This document shows positions 16,412 through 23,640 of a DNA stretch of 36,439 bases, in pieces; the stretch's first letter is position 1; each line of letters begins with the position of its first letter. The stretch is from contig JBHYFN010000037.1 in NCBI GenBank assembly GCA_051859505.1, positions 1-36,439 of the forward strand. Direction: 5' to 3'. The position numbers were made by a program, and so were the translations under genes. The stretch comes from JAFIEN01 sp051859505. Its GTDB lineage: Bacteria; Pseudomonadota; Alphaproteobacteria; Rhodobacterales; Rhodobacteraceae. The notes beneath the pieces are model-generated. The model searched no databases, was not told the origin of the DNA, and worked only from the letters and a program-made list of their open reading frames with translations.

Positions 16412-16580
16412 CGCGACGTGCCCCTCGTTGCAGCCGTTTGAAACGGCGTTCTTGGTTGCGCGCCACCCATATGGGGCGGCGGTCCGGCGAACGGCTCGGG
16501 CAAACAGAGAGAGGACGTGCCCGACCAAAGGTCAGGACATCTCCAAAACGACCGGGTACCGCTGCTGCGATGAACCTGCT

Positions 16581-16598
16581 TGTCTGTCTGTCTGTCTG
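16581..16598. repeat. TGTC tetranucleotide repeat in nrdJ leader
   Basis: There are four and a half direct copies of TGTC (CAGACAGACA on the transcribed leader strand). It lies between the NrdR-box-like site and the nrdJ start. Short repeats of this kind can change copy number by slippage, which here would alter leader length without touching the protein. Confidence 0.85.
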
Positions 16599-16607
16599 CC
16601 CCCGGCC

Positions 16608-16623
16608 CCACCATATCTAGTGG
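16608..16623. promoter_or_regulatory. NrdR-box-like operator upstream of nrdJ
   Basis: CCACCATATCTAGTGG (minus strand CCACTAGATATGGTGG) matches about 12 of 16 positions of the NrdR box consensus as I remember it (ACACWATATATWGTGT). It lies where a repressor could block nrdJ transcription. NrdR sites normally come in pairs about three helical turns apart. The best second candidate, sharing ATCTAG, is at 16646-16661, but its match is weak and its spacing (38 bases) is not typical. Confidence 0.55.
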
Positions 16624-16994
16624 TTGTTCCGCCAGCCCGCACAACCTGTCTCATCTAGCAGTGGTGGGTCAACGCCAATTTTGCACAAGATGATGGAATT
16701 TTCCGATTGACCCCCGACGCCCGATTCCGGGTGGTCGCCCCGGCCCGATTCATGCACAGCCTTGTCCACATTCACCGCCCTCCCCGCCACCTTCCCCGAC
16801 GTCACCGGGGCGGCGCGGGAAAAACCTGCGGCAGGGCGCATCTTAGGGCGGGGCGCTCAGGAACGACTCGAACACGAAGCGGTGAGCGGGCGCGGGCCCC
16901 GGTGCTCACGACACTGCGATTGGCGCTCTGGCACCTCCCCTTTCCGTCGAAACGCAGCTATGGCAGCTTGGCAACAGACAAGACGAGGATGTCG

Positions 16995-17510
16995 ATGCGA
17001 CTCTGTGCTCGGGCCCGCAGCATTTTCCTGGCCCCCCTCCTCTTGCTTCTTGTCGGCTGCGGCATCGTCCCACGCGCCGAAGGCACCGTGCCCGACGGCG
17101 CCATCACCCTTCTGGATCCGGCCATCGCGGCGGATGCCGGCCGCCAGCAGGCGTTTTTCCGCAGCTATCCCGAGGTTCTGCTTTCCGCCGCCGTCGCGGC
17201 CTGCTCCAGCCCCGGCCAGCGGCCCGTCCAGCCCGCCCCCGGCCAGGTGCGCTGCGAAAGCCTGCCCACGCCCGAGGCGGCGGCGAGCCTGATCCTGGCC
17301 TATGACGGCACGGTCGAGGCGCTGCCCCTCTTCATCGTGGCCTTCGCCACCGAACCTGCGGCGGGCGGCTATCTTGTGACGGCCGACAACTATATCTCGG
17401 TGCCCCAGCGCAGCGGCGCGATCCGCGAGGTGCGCCTGGCCGATACCGCACTGGATGCCAACATGCGCGCCCTGCTCGAGGCCGCCGGAGGAGAGGCGCT
17501 TGCCCGCTGA
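16995..17510 (+). CDS. Putative lipoprotein of unknown function
   Basis: A 171-residue protein with a clear lipoprotein signal: MRLCARARS, a run of leucines (LAPLLLLL), and lipobox LVGC, so Cys20 or so would be lipidated and the protein anchored to a membrane outside the cytoplasm. The mature part has no motif I recognise; it contains two Cys (in AACSSPG and VRCES) that could form a disulfide. ATG 16995 is preferred because GAGG lies 6 bases upstream; ATG 16989 directly follows that site. The frame is open from 16707, but that part has no signal-peptide character. It may be expressed alone or with the bactofilin gene 110 bases downstream. Confidence 0.85.
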   Translation: MRLCARARSIFLAPLLLLLVGCGIVPRAEGTVPDGAITLLDPAIAADAGRQQAFFRSYPEVLLSAAVAACSSPGQRPVQPAPGQVRCESLPTPEAAASLILAYDGTVEALPLFIVAFATEPAAGGYLVTADNYISVPQRSGAIREVRLADTALDANMRALLEAAGGEALAR

Positions 17511-17620
17511 CCGGGGCGGGAAGGCCGATTCCCCTCTTCACCTTTCGGCCGATACGGCTAGGGTGTCACCGATCGGGGGGGCCGTCGTTGCCCGGCCCTT
17601 AGCCTGGAGGAAAGCAGACG

Positions 17621-18124
17621 ATGGCCAATACCGCAGTGACACCGAACCAGACCGCACCCGCCGCAACCGGGCGGTCCAACCTTGTGGCCGGGGCGCGGGT
17701 GACGGGCGATATCACCGTGCCGGGCCTGCTTGAGCTGATGGGCCATATCGACGGGCGGGTCGCGGCCGATTCCGTCACCATCGAGGAACCCGGCTCGATC
17801 AATGGCGAGGTGACGGCGGTGAATGTGGCCGTCAAGGGCGTCTTCGGCGGGCGCATCAGCGGCGGCGCGGTCAAGCTGATGAGCACGGCCCGCGTGACCG
17901 GCGAGATCCATTACGACACGCTAATGATCGAGAGCGGCGCCGAGGTGGACGCGAGCTTTTCCCAGCGCCGGGCGAAACCCGTCGAAGAGCCGGCCCCCGC
18001 CGCGCCGGCGGCCAAAGGCCCGGCAACTGGCACGGCGACCGGAACGGCCTCAGCGGCCCCTGCCGCAGGAACCGCGGCCCCTGCCCCGGCGGCGCCCGCG
18101 CCCGAGAAATCCACCAAGAGCTGA
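17621..18124 (+). CDS. Bactofilin-family polymer-forming protein
   Basis: A 167-residue cytoskeletal protein. Bactofilins form nucleotide-independent filaments that scaffold cell-shape and envelope enzymes. Residues about 18-115 show the regular beta-helix pattern of the family: AGARVTGDITVPGLLELMGHIDGRV, IEEPGSINGEV, GVFGGRISGG and MSTARVTGEIHYDTLMIESGAEVDASF. The N-terminal 17 residues and the Ala/Pro-rich tail (about 120-167) are disordered, as is usual. GGAGGAAAG lies upstream of the ATG. In many bacteria the gene sits next to an M23 peptidase gene; here it does not. Confidence 0.93.
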   Translation: MANTAVTPNQTAPAATGRSNLVAGARVTGDITVPGLLELMGHIDGRVAADSVTIEEPGSINGEVTAVNVAVKGVFGGRISGGAVKLMSTARVTGEIHYDTLMIESGAEVDASFSQRRAKPVEEPAPAAPAAKGPATGTATGTASAAPAAGTAAPAPAAPAPEKSTKS

Positions 18125-18553
18125 ACACAGGCCGGTCTGCGGCCGAATCTGCCGGACCGGACCGACCCCCGGGCGCCCCTGCGCGCCGGGCCAAGGCCCT
18201 TCGCCCCCGTCCCCGCAACCCGGCTCCCGGCCGCGGTGCAACCCCGATCGGGCTCCTGCGCCCGGCCTGCAACCGGAAGGCAGGCCTCTCCCCCCGACAA
18301 GGCCCTCGCGGTGCGGCTCTCCGGCCCTCTGGCGCAGTGGATTGTATTTCCTTGGGAATTCCTTTCGGCGCCGAGGCGCTTGACAGGATTTGCAGATCCG
18401 CAGTCAAGAGATTGACTCAATTTTCATTCCGCACAAATGACTTACCCCATCTTTGACAGCATCGCTAAACTGTGATCGTCAATGATCAGGCGCGTGGGGA
18501 TGGCGCGCGGATCAGGGGGTGGCCCCGAGAGGCCACCGAGGAGGAGGAAGACC
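18125..18553. other. Intergenic region upstream of the acetate operon
   Basis: These 429 bases hold no supported gene; reading frames crossing them are shadow-like. The left half is very GC-rich, with possible weak pairing between CCGGTC and GACCGG just after the bactofilin stop. The right half (about 18340-18482) is the AT-richest part and contains several TTGAC/GTCAA half-sites, so it is the likely control region of acs. Confidence 0.55.
18380..18482 (+). promoter_or_regulatory. Cluster of TTGAC/GTCAA half-sites before acs
   Basis: TTGAC occurs at 18380, 18412 and 18453, and its complement GTCAA at 18403 and 18478. AGTCAA-GAGA-TTGACT (18402-18417) is a perfect inverted repeat. TTGACA at 18380 and 18453 could each be a -35 box, but no good -10 follows at 17 bases. 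The pattern suggests an operator for a dimeric regulator, a promoter array, or both. No regulator can be named from sequence. Confidence 0.4.
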
Positions 18554-20518
18554 ATGTCAGACGCGGTTCAACCGCAGGGGGCCATTGCGGCTCCTGCCGA
18601 TTTCATCGCCACCGCCCATATCGACGCTGCCGCCTATGACCGGCTCTACGAGGTCTCGGTCAAGGATCCCGAGGGCTTCTGGGAGGCGCAGGCGCAGCGG
18701 ATCGACTGGATCCGCGATTTCACCAAGGTCAAGAACACCGATTTCACGCTTGGGCAGGTCTCGATCAAGTGGTTCGAGGACGGCACGCTGAACGTCAGCG
18801 CCAATTGCATCGACCGCCACATGACCAAGCGCGCGAACCAGACCGCGATCATCTGGGAGCCCGATGATCCGAACACGCCCGCGCGCCACATCACCTATGC
18901 CGAGCTGCTGGAACAGACCTCGCGCATGGCCAATGTGCTCAAGGCCCATGGCGTGACCAAGGGCGACCGGGTCGTCCTTTACCTGCCGATGATCCCCGAG
19001 GCGGCCTATGCGATGCTGGCCTGCACGCGGATCGGCGCGATCCATTCCATCGTCTTCGCCGGCTTCTCGCCCGATGCCCTGGCCAGCCGGATCAACGACA
19101 GCGAGGCGAAGCTGGTCATCACCGCCGATTTCGCCCCCCGCGGCGGCAAGAAGACGGCGCTGAAATCCAACACCGACAAGGCGCTCCTGGATTGCAACGA
19201 CCGGGTGAAATGCATGGTCGTCAAGCATACCGGCGACCAGACGACCTGGGTAGAGGGCCGCGACATCGACCTTCTGGCCGAAATGGCCGATGCCAAGCCC
19301 TACTGCCCCTATACCGAAATGGGCGCCGAGGATCCGCTTTTCATCCTTTATACCTCCGGCTCGACCGGGCGGCCCAAGGGGGTGGTGCATACGACGGGCG
19401 GCTACCTTGTCTATGCCGCGATGACGCATCAGCTGACCTTCGACTATCACGACGGCGATGTCTTCTGGTGCACGGCCGATGTGGGCTGGGTCACGGGGCA
19501 CAGCTATATCGTCTATGGGCCGCTGGCCAACGGCGCGACCACCGTGATGTTCGAGGGCGTGCCCACCTATCCCGATGCCGGCCGCTTCTGGGAGGTCTGC
19601 GCCAAGCACAGGGTCAACCAGTTCTACACCGCGCCCACGGCGATCCGGTCGCTCATGGGGCTGGGGCATGAATGGGTTGAAAAGCACGACCTGTCGTCGC
19701 TCAAGCTTCTGGGCTCGGTCGGCGAACCGATCAACCCCGAGGCCTGGAACTGGTACAACACCCATGTCGGCAAGGGGAAATGCCCCATCGTCGACACCTT
19801 CTGGCAGACCGAGACGGGCGGCCATATCATCACGCCCCTGCCCGGCGCCATCCCGCAGAAACCCGGCGCGGCGACCAAGCCCTTCTTCGGGGTCAAGCCC
19901 GTCGTCCTCGACCCCGCGACCGCCAAGGTGCAGGAGGAGACCGCGACCGAAGGCGTGCTTTGCATCACCGACAGCTGGCCGGGGCAGATGCGCACCCTCT
20001 GGGGCGATCATGCGCGGTTCGAAGAGGCCTATTTCAGCCAGTATCCCGGTTACTACTTCACCGGCGACGGCTGCCGGCGCGACGGGGATGGCTATTACTG
20101 GATCACCGGCCGGGTCGATGACGTGATCAACGTCTCGGGCCACCGGATGGGCACGGCCGAGGTCGAATCGGCGCTCGTCGCGCATGAGAAGGTGGCCGAG
20201 GCGGCGGTCGTCGGATATCCCCATGATATCAAGGGCCAAGGCATCTATGCTTATGTGACCCTGATGAACGGGGTCGAGCCGACCGACAGCCTGCGCAAGG
20301 AGCTTGAGGCCTGGGTCCGGGCCGAGATCGGGCCGATCGCCAAGCCCGACCTGATCCAGTGGGCGCCCGGCCTGCCCAAGACCCGCTCGGGCAAGATCAT
20401 GCGCCGCATCCTGCGCAAGATCGCCGAGAATGACTATGGCGCGCTTGGCGACACCTCGACCCTGGCCGATCCGGCGGTGGTCGATGACCTGATCGACAAC
20501 CGCATGAACCGGGGTTGA
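18554..20518 (+). CDS. acs: Acetyl-CoA synthetase (AMP-forming)
   Basis: Acs activates acetate with ATP and CoA to acetyl-CoA, AMP and pyrophosphate. The 654-residue protein is full length. The adenylate-forming P-loop-like motif YTSGSTGRPKG is at 266-276. DTFWQTETGGH, YYFTGDGCRRDGDGYYWITGRVDDVINVSGHR and the C-terminal PKTRSGKIMRR follow. Lys614 in that last motif is the residue that protein acetylases block in this family. ATG 18554 is the start, with GGAGGAAG just upstream; the frame is open from 18482 without family resemblance. It is the first gene of an acetate-uptake operon; adenylate kinase follows 5 bases after its stop and could remove its AMP product. Confidence 0.97.
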   Translation: MSDAVQPQGAIAAPADFIATAHIDAAAYDRLYEVSVKDPEGFWEAQAQRIDWIRDFTKVKNTDFTLGQVSIKWFEDGTLNVSANCIDRHMTKRANQTAIIWEPDDPNTPARHITYAELLEQTSRMANVLKAHGVTKGDRVVLYLPMIPEAAYAMLACTRIGAIHSIVFAGFSPDALASRINDSEAKLVITADFAPRGGKKTALKSNTDKALLDCNDRVKCMVVKHTGDQTTWVEGRDIDLLAEMADAKPYCPYTEMGAEDPLFILYTSGSTGRPKGVVHTTGGYLVYAAMTHQLTFDYHDGDVFWCTADVGWVTGHSYIVYGPLANGATTVMFEGVPTYPDAGRFWEVCAKHRVNQFYTAPTAIRSLMGLGHEWVEKHDLSSLKLLGSVGEPINPEAWNWYNTHVGKGKCPIVDTFWQTETGGHIITPLPGAIPQKPGAATKPFFGVKPVVLDPATAKVQEETATEGVLCITDSWPGQMRTLWGDHARFEEAYFSQYPGYYFTGDGCRRDGDGYYWITGRVDDVINVSGHRMGTAEVESALVAHEKVAEAAVVGYPHDIKGQGIYAYVTLMNGVEPTDSLRKELEAWVRAEIGPIAKPDLIQWAPGLPKTRSGKIMRRILRKIAENDYGALGDTSTLADPAVVDDLIDNRMNRG

Positions 20519-20523
20519 GGGAA

Positions 20524-21189
20524 ATGGCCCCCCCCGTCTTCATCCTTCTTGGCCCCCCCGGCGCGGGCAAGGGCACGCAGGCGCGGATGCTGGAGCAGGA
20601 TTTCGGCCTGGTCCAGCTCTCGACCGGAGACCTGCTGCGCGCCGCCGTCGCCCAGGGCACCGAGGCCGGCCAGAAGGCCCGCGCGGTGATGGACGCGGGC
20701 GGCCTCGTGTCGGACGAGATCGTGCTGGCCATCCTCGAAGACCGGCTGGCCGCGCCCGACCTCGGGAACGGCATCATCCTCGACGGCTTTCCCCGCACCA
20801 CGGTCCAGGCCGAAGCGCTGGACGCCCTTCTTGCCCGGCGCGGGCAGCGGGTGACGGCGGCGATCAGCCTCGAGGTGGATGACGCCGCCATGATCGAGCG
20901 CATCTCGGGCCGCTACACCTGCGCGGCCTGCGGTGAAGGCTATCACGACAGGCACAAACGTCCGGCACGGGCCGGCACCTGCGACAATTGCGGAGGCACG
21001 GAGTTCAGGCGCCGTGCCGACGACAAGGCCGAGACGGTGCGCGACAGGCTGACCGCCTATCACGCCCAGACGGCTCCGCTGATCGCCCATTACGACGGGC
21101 GCGGCATCCTCGAACGGATCGACGCGATGGCCTCCATCGCCGAGATCCGCTCTACCCTCGCCGAAAAGGTGGCGGGCGTCTCGGCCTGA
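20524..21189 (+). CDS. adk: Adenylate kinase with zinc-binding LID
   Basis: This enzyme catalyses ATP + AMP to 2 ADP. Its 221 residues include the P-loop GPPGAGKGT (10-18), the AMP-binding STGDLLR and DGFPRT, and a long-form LID domain with four zinc-ligand cysteines C133, C136, C153 and C156 (CAAC...CDNC). Start ATG 20524 is 5 bases after the acs stop, with GAGGG upstream; an in-frame TTG at 20515 is less likely. Housekeeping adk in related bacteria is usually in the ribosomal-protein operon, so this may be a second copy devoted to clearing the AMP made by Acs; that is inference. Confidence 0.95.
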   Translation: MAPPVFILLGPPGAGKGTQARMLEQDFGLVQLSTGDLLRAAVAQGTEAGQKARAVMDAGGLVSDEIVLAILEDRLAAPDLGNGIILDGFPRTTVQAEALDALLARRGQRVTAAISLEVDDAAMIERISGRYTCAACGEGYHDRHKRPARAGTCDNCGGTEFRRRADDKAETVRDRLTAYHAQTAPLIAHYDGRGILERIDAMASIAEIRSTLAEKVAGVSA

Positions 21190-21257
21190 CGGGAGGAGCG
21201 TGGTCCGCGCCGACATGCGCGGGGCACAACAATGACATCGCGATAGGGAGTAAACGC

Positions 21258-21515
21258 ATGACGGAGCGTTCGTCATCGAATGAATACTGGCGGGCCAATA
21301 TCAGGATCATCCTGATATCGCTCGCCGTCTGGTTTCTCTGTTCCTTCGGCATGGGCATCATCCTGCGCCCTGCCCTCATGGGGATCTCGGTCGGCGGCGC
21401 CGATCTGGGGTTCTGGATGGCCCAGAACGGGTCGATCTACGTCTTCCTGATCCTGATCTTCGCCTATGCCTGGCGGATGAACAAACTGGACCGGGAATAC
21501 GGCGTAGACGAATAA
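21258..21515 (+). CDS. DUF4212 small subunit of a sodium:solute symporter
   Basis: An 85-residue membrane protein with the DUF4212 pattern: EYWRANIRIILISLAVWFLCSFGMG (first membrane helix), then GFWMAQNGSIYVFLILIFAYAWRMNKLDREYGV (second helix and conserved end). DUF4212 proteins occur directly before VC2705-type symporters and are thought to be their small partner. ATG 21258 is chosen: GGGAG lies 7 bases upstream and the family start is matched; the frame is open from 20988 inside adk. It ends 16 bases before the symporter gene. Confidence 0.95.
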   Translation: MTERSSSNEYWRANIRIILISLAVWFLCSFGMGIILRPALMGISVGGADLGFWMAQNGSIYVFLILIFAYAWRMNKLDREYGVDE

Positions 21516-21531
21516 TCAGGGGAACGGGGAC

Positions 21532-23538
21532 ATGGATCAATTCACCCTCAACCTGATCGTGGTTGGCTTCACCTTTGCCATCTACATCGGGATCGCGATC
21601 TGGGCCCGGGCGGGCTCGACCGCGGAATTCTATGCCGCGGGGCAAGGGGTCAACCCCGTGCTGAACGGCATGGCAACCGGCGCGGACTGGATGTCGGCGG
21701 CCTCCTTCATCTCGATGGCCGGGATCATCGCGCTGGCACCGGCCGGCGGCTATCAGCAGTCGGCCTTCCTCATGGGCTGGACCGGGGGCTATGTGCTTCT
21801 GGCGCTTCTGCTCGCACCCTATCTGCGCAAGTTCGGCCGCTTCACCGTGCCCGAATTCATCGGCGACCGGTTCTATTCGGGCGGCGCGCGCCTTGTGGGC
21901 GTGATCTGCCTCATCGTCATCTCGGTCACTTACGTGATCGGGCAGATGCGCGGCGTGGGCGTGACCTTTGCCCGCTTCCTCGAGGTCTCGACCGATATGG
22001 GCCTTTATATCGGGGCGGCGATCGTCTTCGTCTATGCGGTCTTCGGCGGCATGAAGGGCATCACCTATACGCAGGTGGCGCAATATGTCGTGCTGATCAT
22101 CGCCTATACGATCCCGGCGATCTTCATCTCGATCGCGCTGACCGGCTCGGTCCTGCCGCAACTGGGGCTGATCGGCTCCTACGCGCCCTCGGGCGGGGAT
22201 GTGGCCTTCCTTGCCAAGCTGGACGAAGTGGTGATGGAACTGGGTTTCACCCAGTATACCGCAGACACGACCAACATGCTCAACATGGTTCTGTTCACCA
22301 TGGCGCTGATGATCGGCACCGCGGGTCTTCCGCATGTCATCATCCGCTTCTTCACCGTGCCCAAGGTCGCCGATGCGCGGTCCTCGGCGGGTTGGGCGCT
22401 GGTCTTCATCGCGCTGCTCTACACGGTCGCCCCGGCGGTCGGATCGATGGCGCGTCTGAACCTGACCACGACCTTCTGGCCCGAGGCCGTCACCGGCAAT
22501 GCGCTCGACGGCGAGGCGATGGTCTATGAAGAGCGTCCGGCCTGGATGGCGACCTGGCAGCAGACCGGTCTGCTCCGCTTCTCGCCCGACTTCACCAGCG
22601 GCAATGCCGAAGCGCGCGAAGCGGCCCTTGGTGCCATCGTCACGGCGCTGACGGCCCATGAGGCAGCGGTGCTGCACATGACCACCGACGCAGAGGCGAT
22701 CACCGTCATGGCCGAGGGACGCGAGGCAGACGAGATCCGCACCGCGCTTCTGGCGCTGGCCAGCGAAGGCGGCTTCAAGCCCACCTTCCTTGACCGCAAC
22801 GGCGACGGCCGGGTGCAGTACTATGCTGCCAACGACCGCACCGCCGCCATCGCGGAAGAGCGGGGCTGGGCCGGCAACGAGGTCCATGCCATCGACAACG
22901 ACATGATGGTGCTGGCCAATCCCGAGATCGCGGCCCTTCCCGGCTGGGTCATCGCCCTTGTGGCGGCGGGTGGTCTGGCGGCGGCGCTGTCGACGGCGGC
23001 GGGGCTTCTGCTGGCGATCTCCTCGGCGGTGTCGCACGACCTGATCAAGAGCTCGATCAATCCCAACATCTCGGAAAAGGGCGAGCTTCTGGCGGCCCGG
23101 ATCTCGATGGCGGGGGCGATCCTGGTCGCGGTCTACCTTGGCCTCAACCCGCCCGGCTTTGCCGCGCAGGTGGTGGCGCTGGCCTTCGGGTTGGCGGCGG
23201 CGACGATCTTCCCGGTCCTGATGATGGGCATCTTCTCGAAGCGCATCAACAAGGAAGGCGCCATCGTCGGCATGCTGGTCGGGCTGGTCTTCACCTCGGT
23301 CTACATCTTCCTCTATCTGGGCTGGTTCTTCATCCCCGGTACGAACATGTTCCCGAACACGCCCGACTATCACCTCTTCGGCATCTCGCCCCTGTCGATC
23401 GGTACGATCGGTGCGGTCCTGAACTTCGCCTCGGCCTATGTTGTCTCGATGATGACCAAGGCCCCGCCGCAGGAGGTGACCGACCTGGTCGAATCGATCC
23501 GCATCCCCCGCGGCGCGGGTGCGGCCCAGTCTCATTGA
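21532..23538 (+). CDS. Sodium:solute symporter, VC2705/ActP-like (probable acetate or short organic acid uptake)
   Basis: A 668-residue polytopic inner-membrane protein of the SSS family. Family landmarks include EFYAAGQGVNPVLNGMATGADWMSAASF, GYVLLALLLAPYLRKFGRFTVPEFIGDRF, GLPHVIIRFFTVPKVADARSS and the late AAGGLAAALSTAAGLLLAISSAVSHDL. Compared with shorter ActP proteins it carries a hydrophilic insert of about 150 residues (roughly 311-466) between membrane helices, which holds the calcium-loop-like DRNGDGRVQYYA at 421-432. Substrate is inferred from linkage to acs. GGGGAACGGGGAC precedes the ATG. Expression is probably as part of the acs operon. Confidence 0.93.
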   Translation: MDQFTLNLIVVGFTFAIYIGIAIWARAGSTAEFYAAGQGVNPVLNGMATGADWMSAASFISMAGIIALAPAGGYQQSAFLMGWTGGYVLLALLLAPYLRKFGRFTVPEFIGDRFYSGGARLVGVICLIVISVTYVIGQMRGVGVTFARFLEVSTDMGLYIGAAIVFVYAVFGGMKGITYTQVAQYVVLIIAYTIPAIFISIALTGSVLPQLGLIGSYAPSGGDVAFLAKLDEVVMELGFTQYTADTTNMLNMVLFTMALMIGTAGLPHVIIRFFTVPKVADARSSAGWALVFIALLYTVAPAVGSMARLNLTTTFWPEAVTGNALDGEAMVYEERPAWMATWQQTGLLRFSPDFTSGNAEAREAALGAIVTALTAHEAAVLHMTTDAEAITVMAEGREADEIRTALLALASEGGFKPTFLDRNGDGRVQYYAANDRTAAIAEERGWAGNEVHAIDNDMMVLANPEIAALPGWVIALVAAGGLAAALSTAAGLLLAISSAVSHDLIKSSINPNISEKGELLAARISMAGAILVAVYLGLNPPGFAAQVVALAFGLAAATIFPVLMMGIFSKRINKEGAIVGMLVGLVFTSVYIFLYLGWFFIPGTNMFPNTPDYHLFGISPLSIGTIGAVLNFASAYVVSMMTKAPPQEVTDLVESIRIPRGAGAAQSH

Positions 23539-23571
23539 TGTGTCGCATTGATGTGCCGCATTGATATGGGC
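23533..23571. repeat. Three tandem 13-base repeats across the symporter stop codon
   Basis: CATTGATGTGTCG (23533-23545), CATTGATGTGCCG (23546-23558) and CATTGATATGGGC (23559-23571) follow each other directly. The first copy contains the last codon and the TGA of the symporter gene. Copies two and three are non-coding. They look like a local duplication; any regulatory role is unknown. Confidence 0.9.
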
Positions 23572-23590
23572 CGATTGACCTGACACCACT

Positions 23591-23619
23591 GGCACCTCCG
23601 GACCTTGTCCGGGGGTGCC
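23591..23619 (+). terminator. Strong intra-operon hairpin (attenuator or mRNA-stability element)
   Basis: GGCACCTCCGGAC and GTCCGGGGGTGCC pair over 13 positions (one T-G) around a CTT loop. No T-run follows (CCCCTTCCCG), so it is not a classical terminator. Placed between the symporter and the DUF294 gene, it could protect the upstream mRNA or lower downstream expression. Confidence 0.6.
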
Positions 23620-23640
23620 CCCTTCCCGCAAGGATCTGTC

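Larger units (their letters stand above)
16412..16994. other. Divergent intergenic region with long nrdJ leader
   Basis: These 583 bases lie between nrdJ (minus) and the lipoprotein gene (plus). If transcription starts near the NrdR-box-like site, nrdJ has an untranslated leader of about 190 bases. The leader can form small hairpins: TCGGGCA paired with TGCCCGA near 16480-16515, and GCCGT/ACGGC just before the ribosome site. I looked for a cobalamin riboswitch and do not see its conserved B12-box. GGGTCAA (16666-16672) and TTGACCC (16708-16714) form an inverted repeat. Reading frames that cross 16617-16994 lack coding character, and I see no gene there. Confidence 0.5.

Noticed and set aside
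16412..16607. Cobalamin riboswitch in the nrdJ leader
   Set aside because: I looked for the conserved B12-box and the long-range pairing and did not find them; only small local hairpins are visible.
16617..16841. 74-codon minus-strand ORF between nrdJ and the lipoprotein gene
   Set aside because: No ribosome site, no recognisable family, and it crosses the likely nrdJ promoter and NrdR-box-like site.
23533..23571. CRISPR array
   Set aside because: The 13-base units are directly adjacent with no spacers, and no cas genes are in the window.
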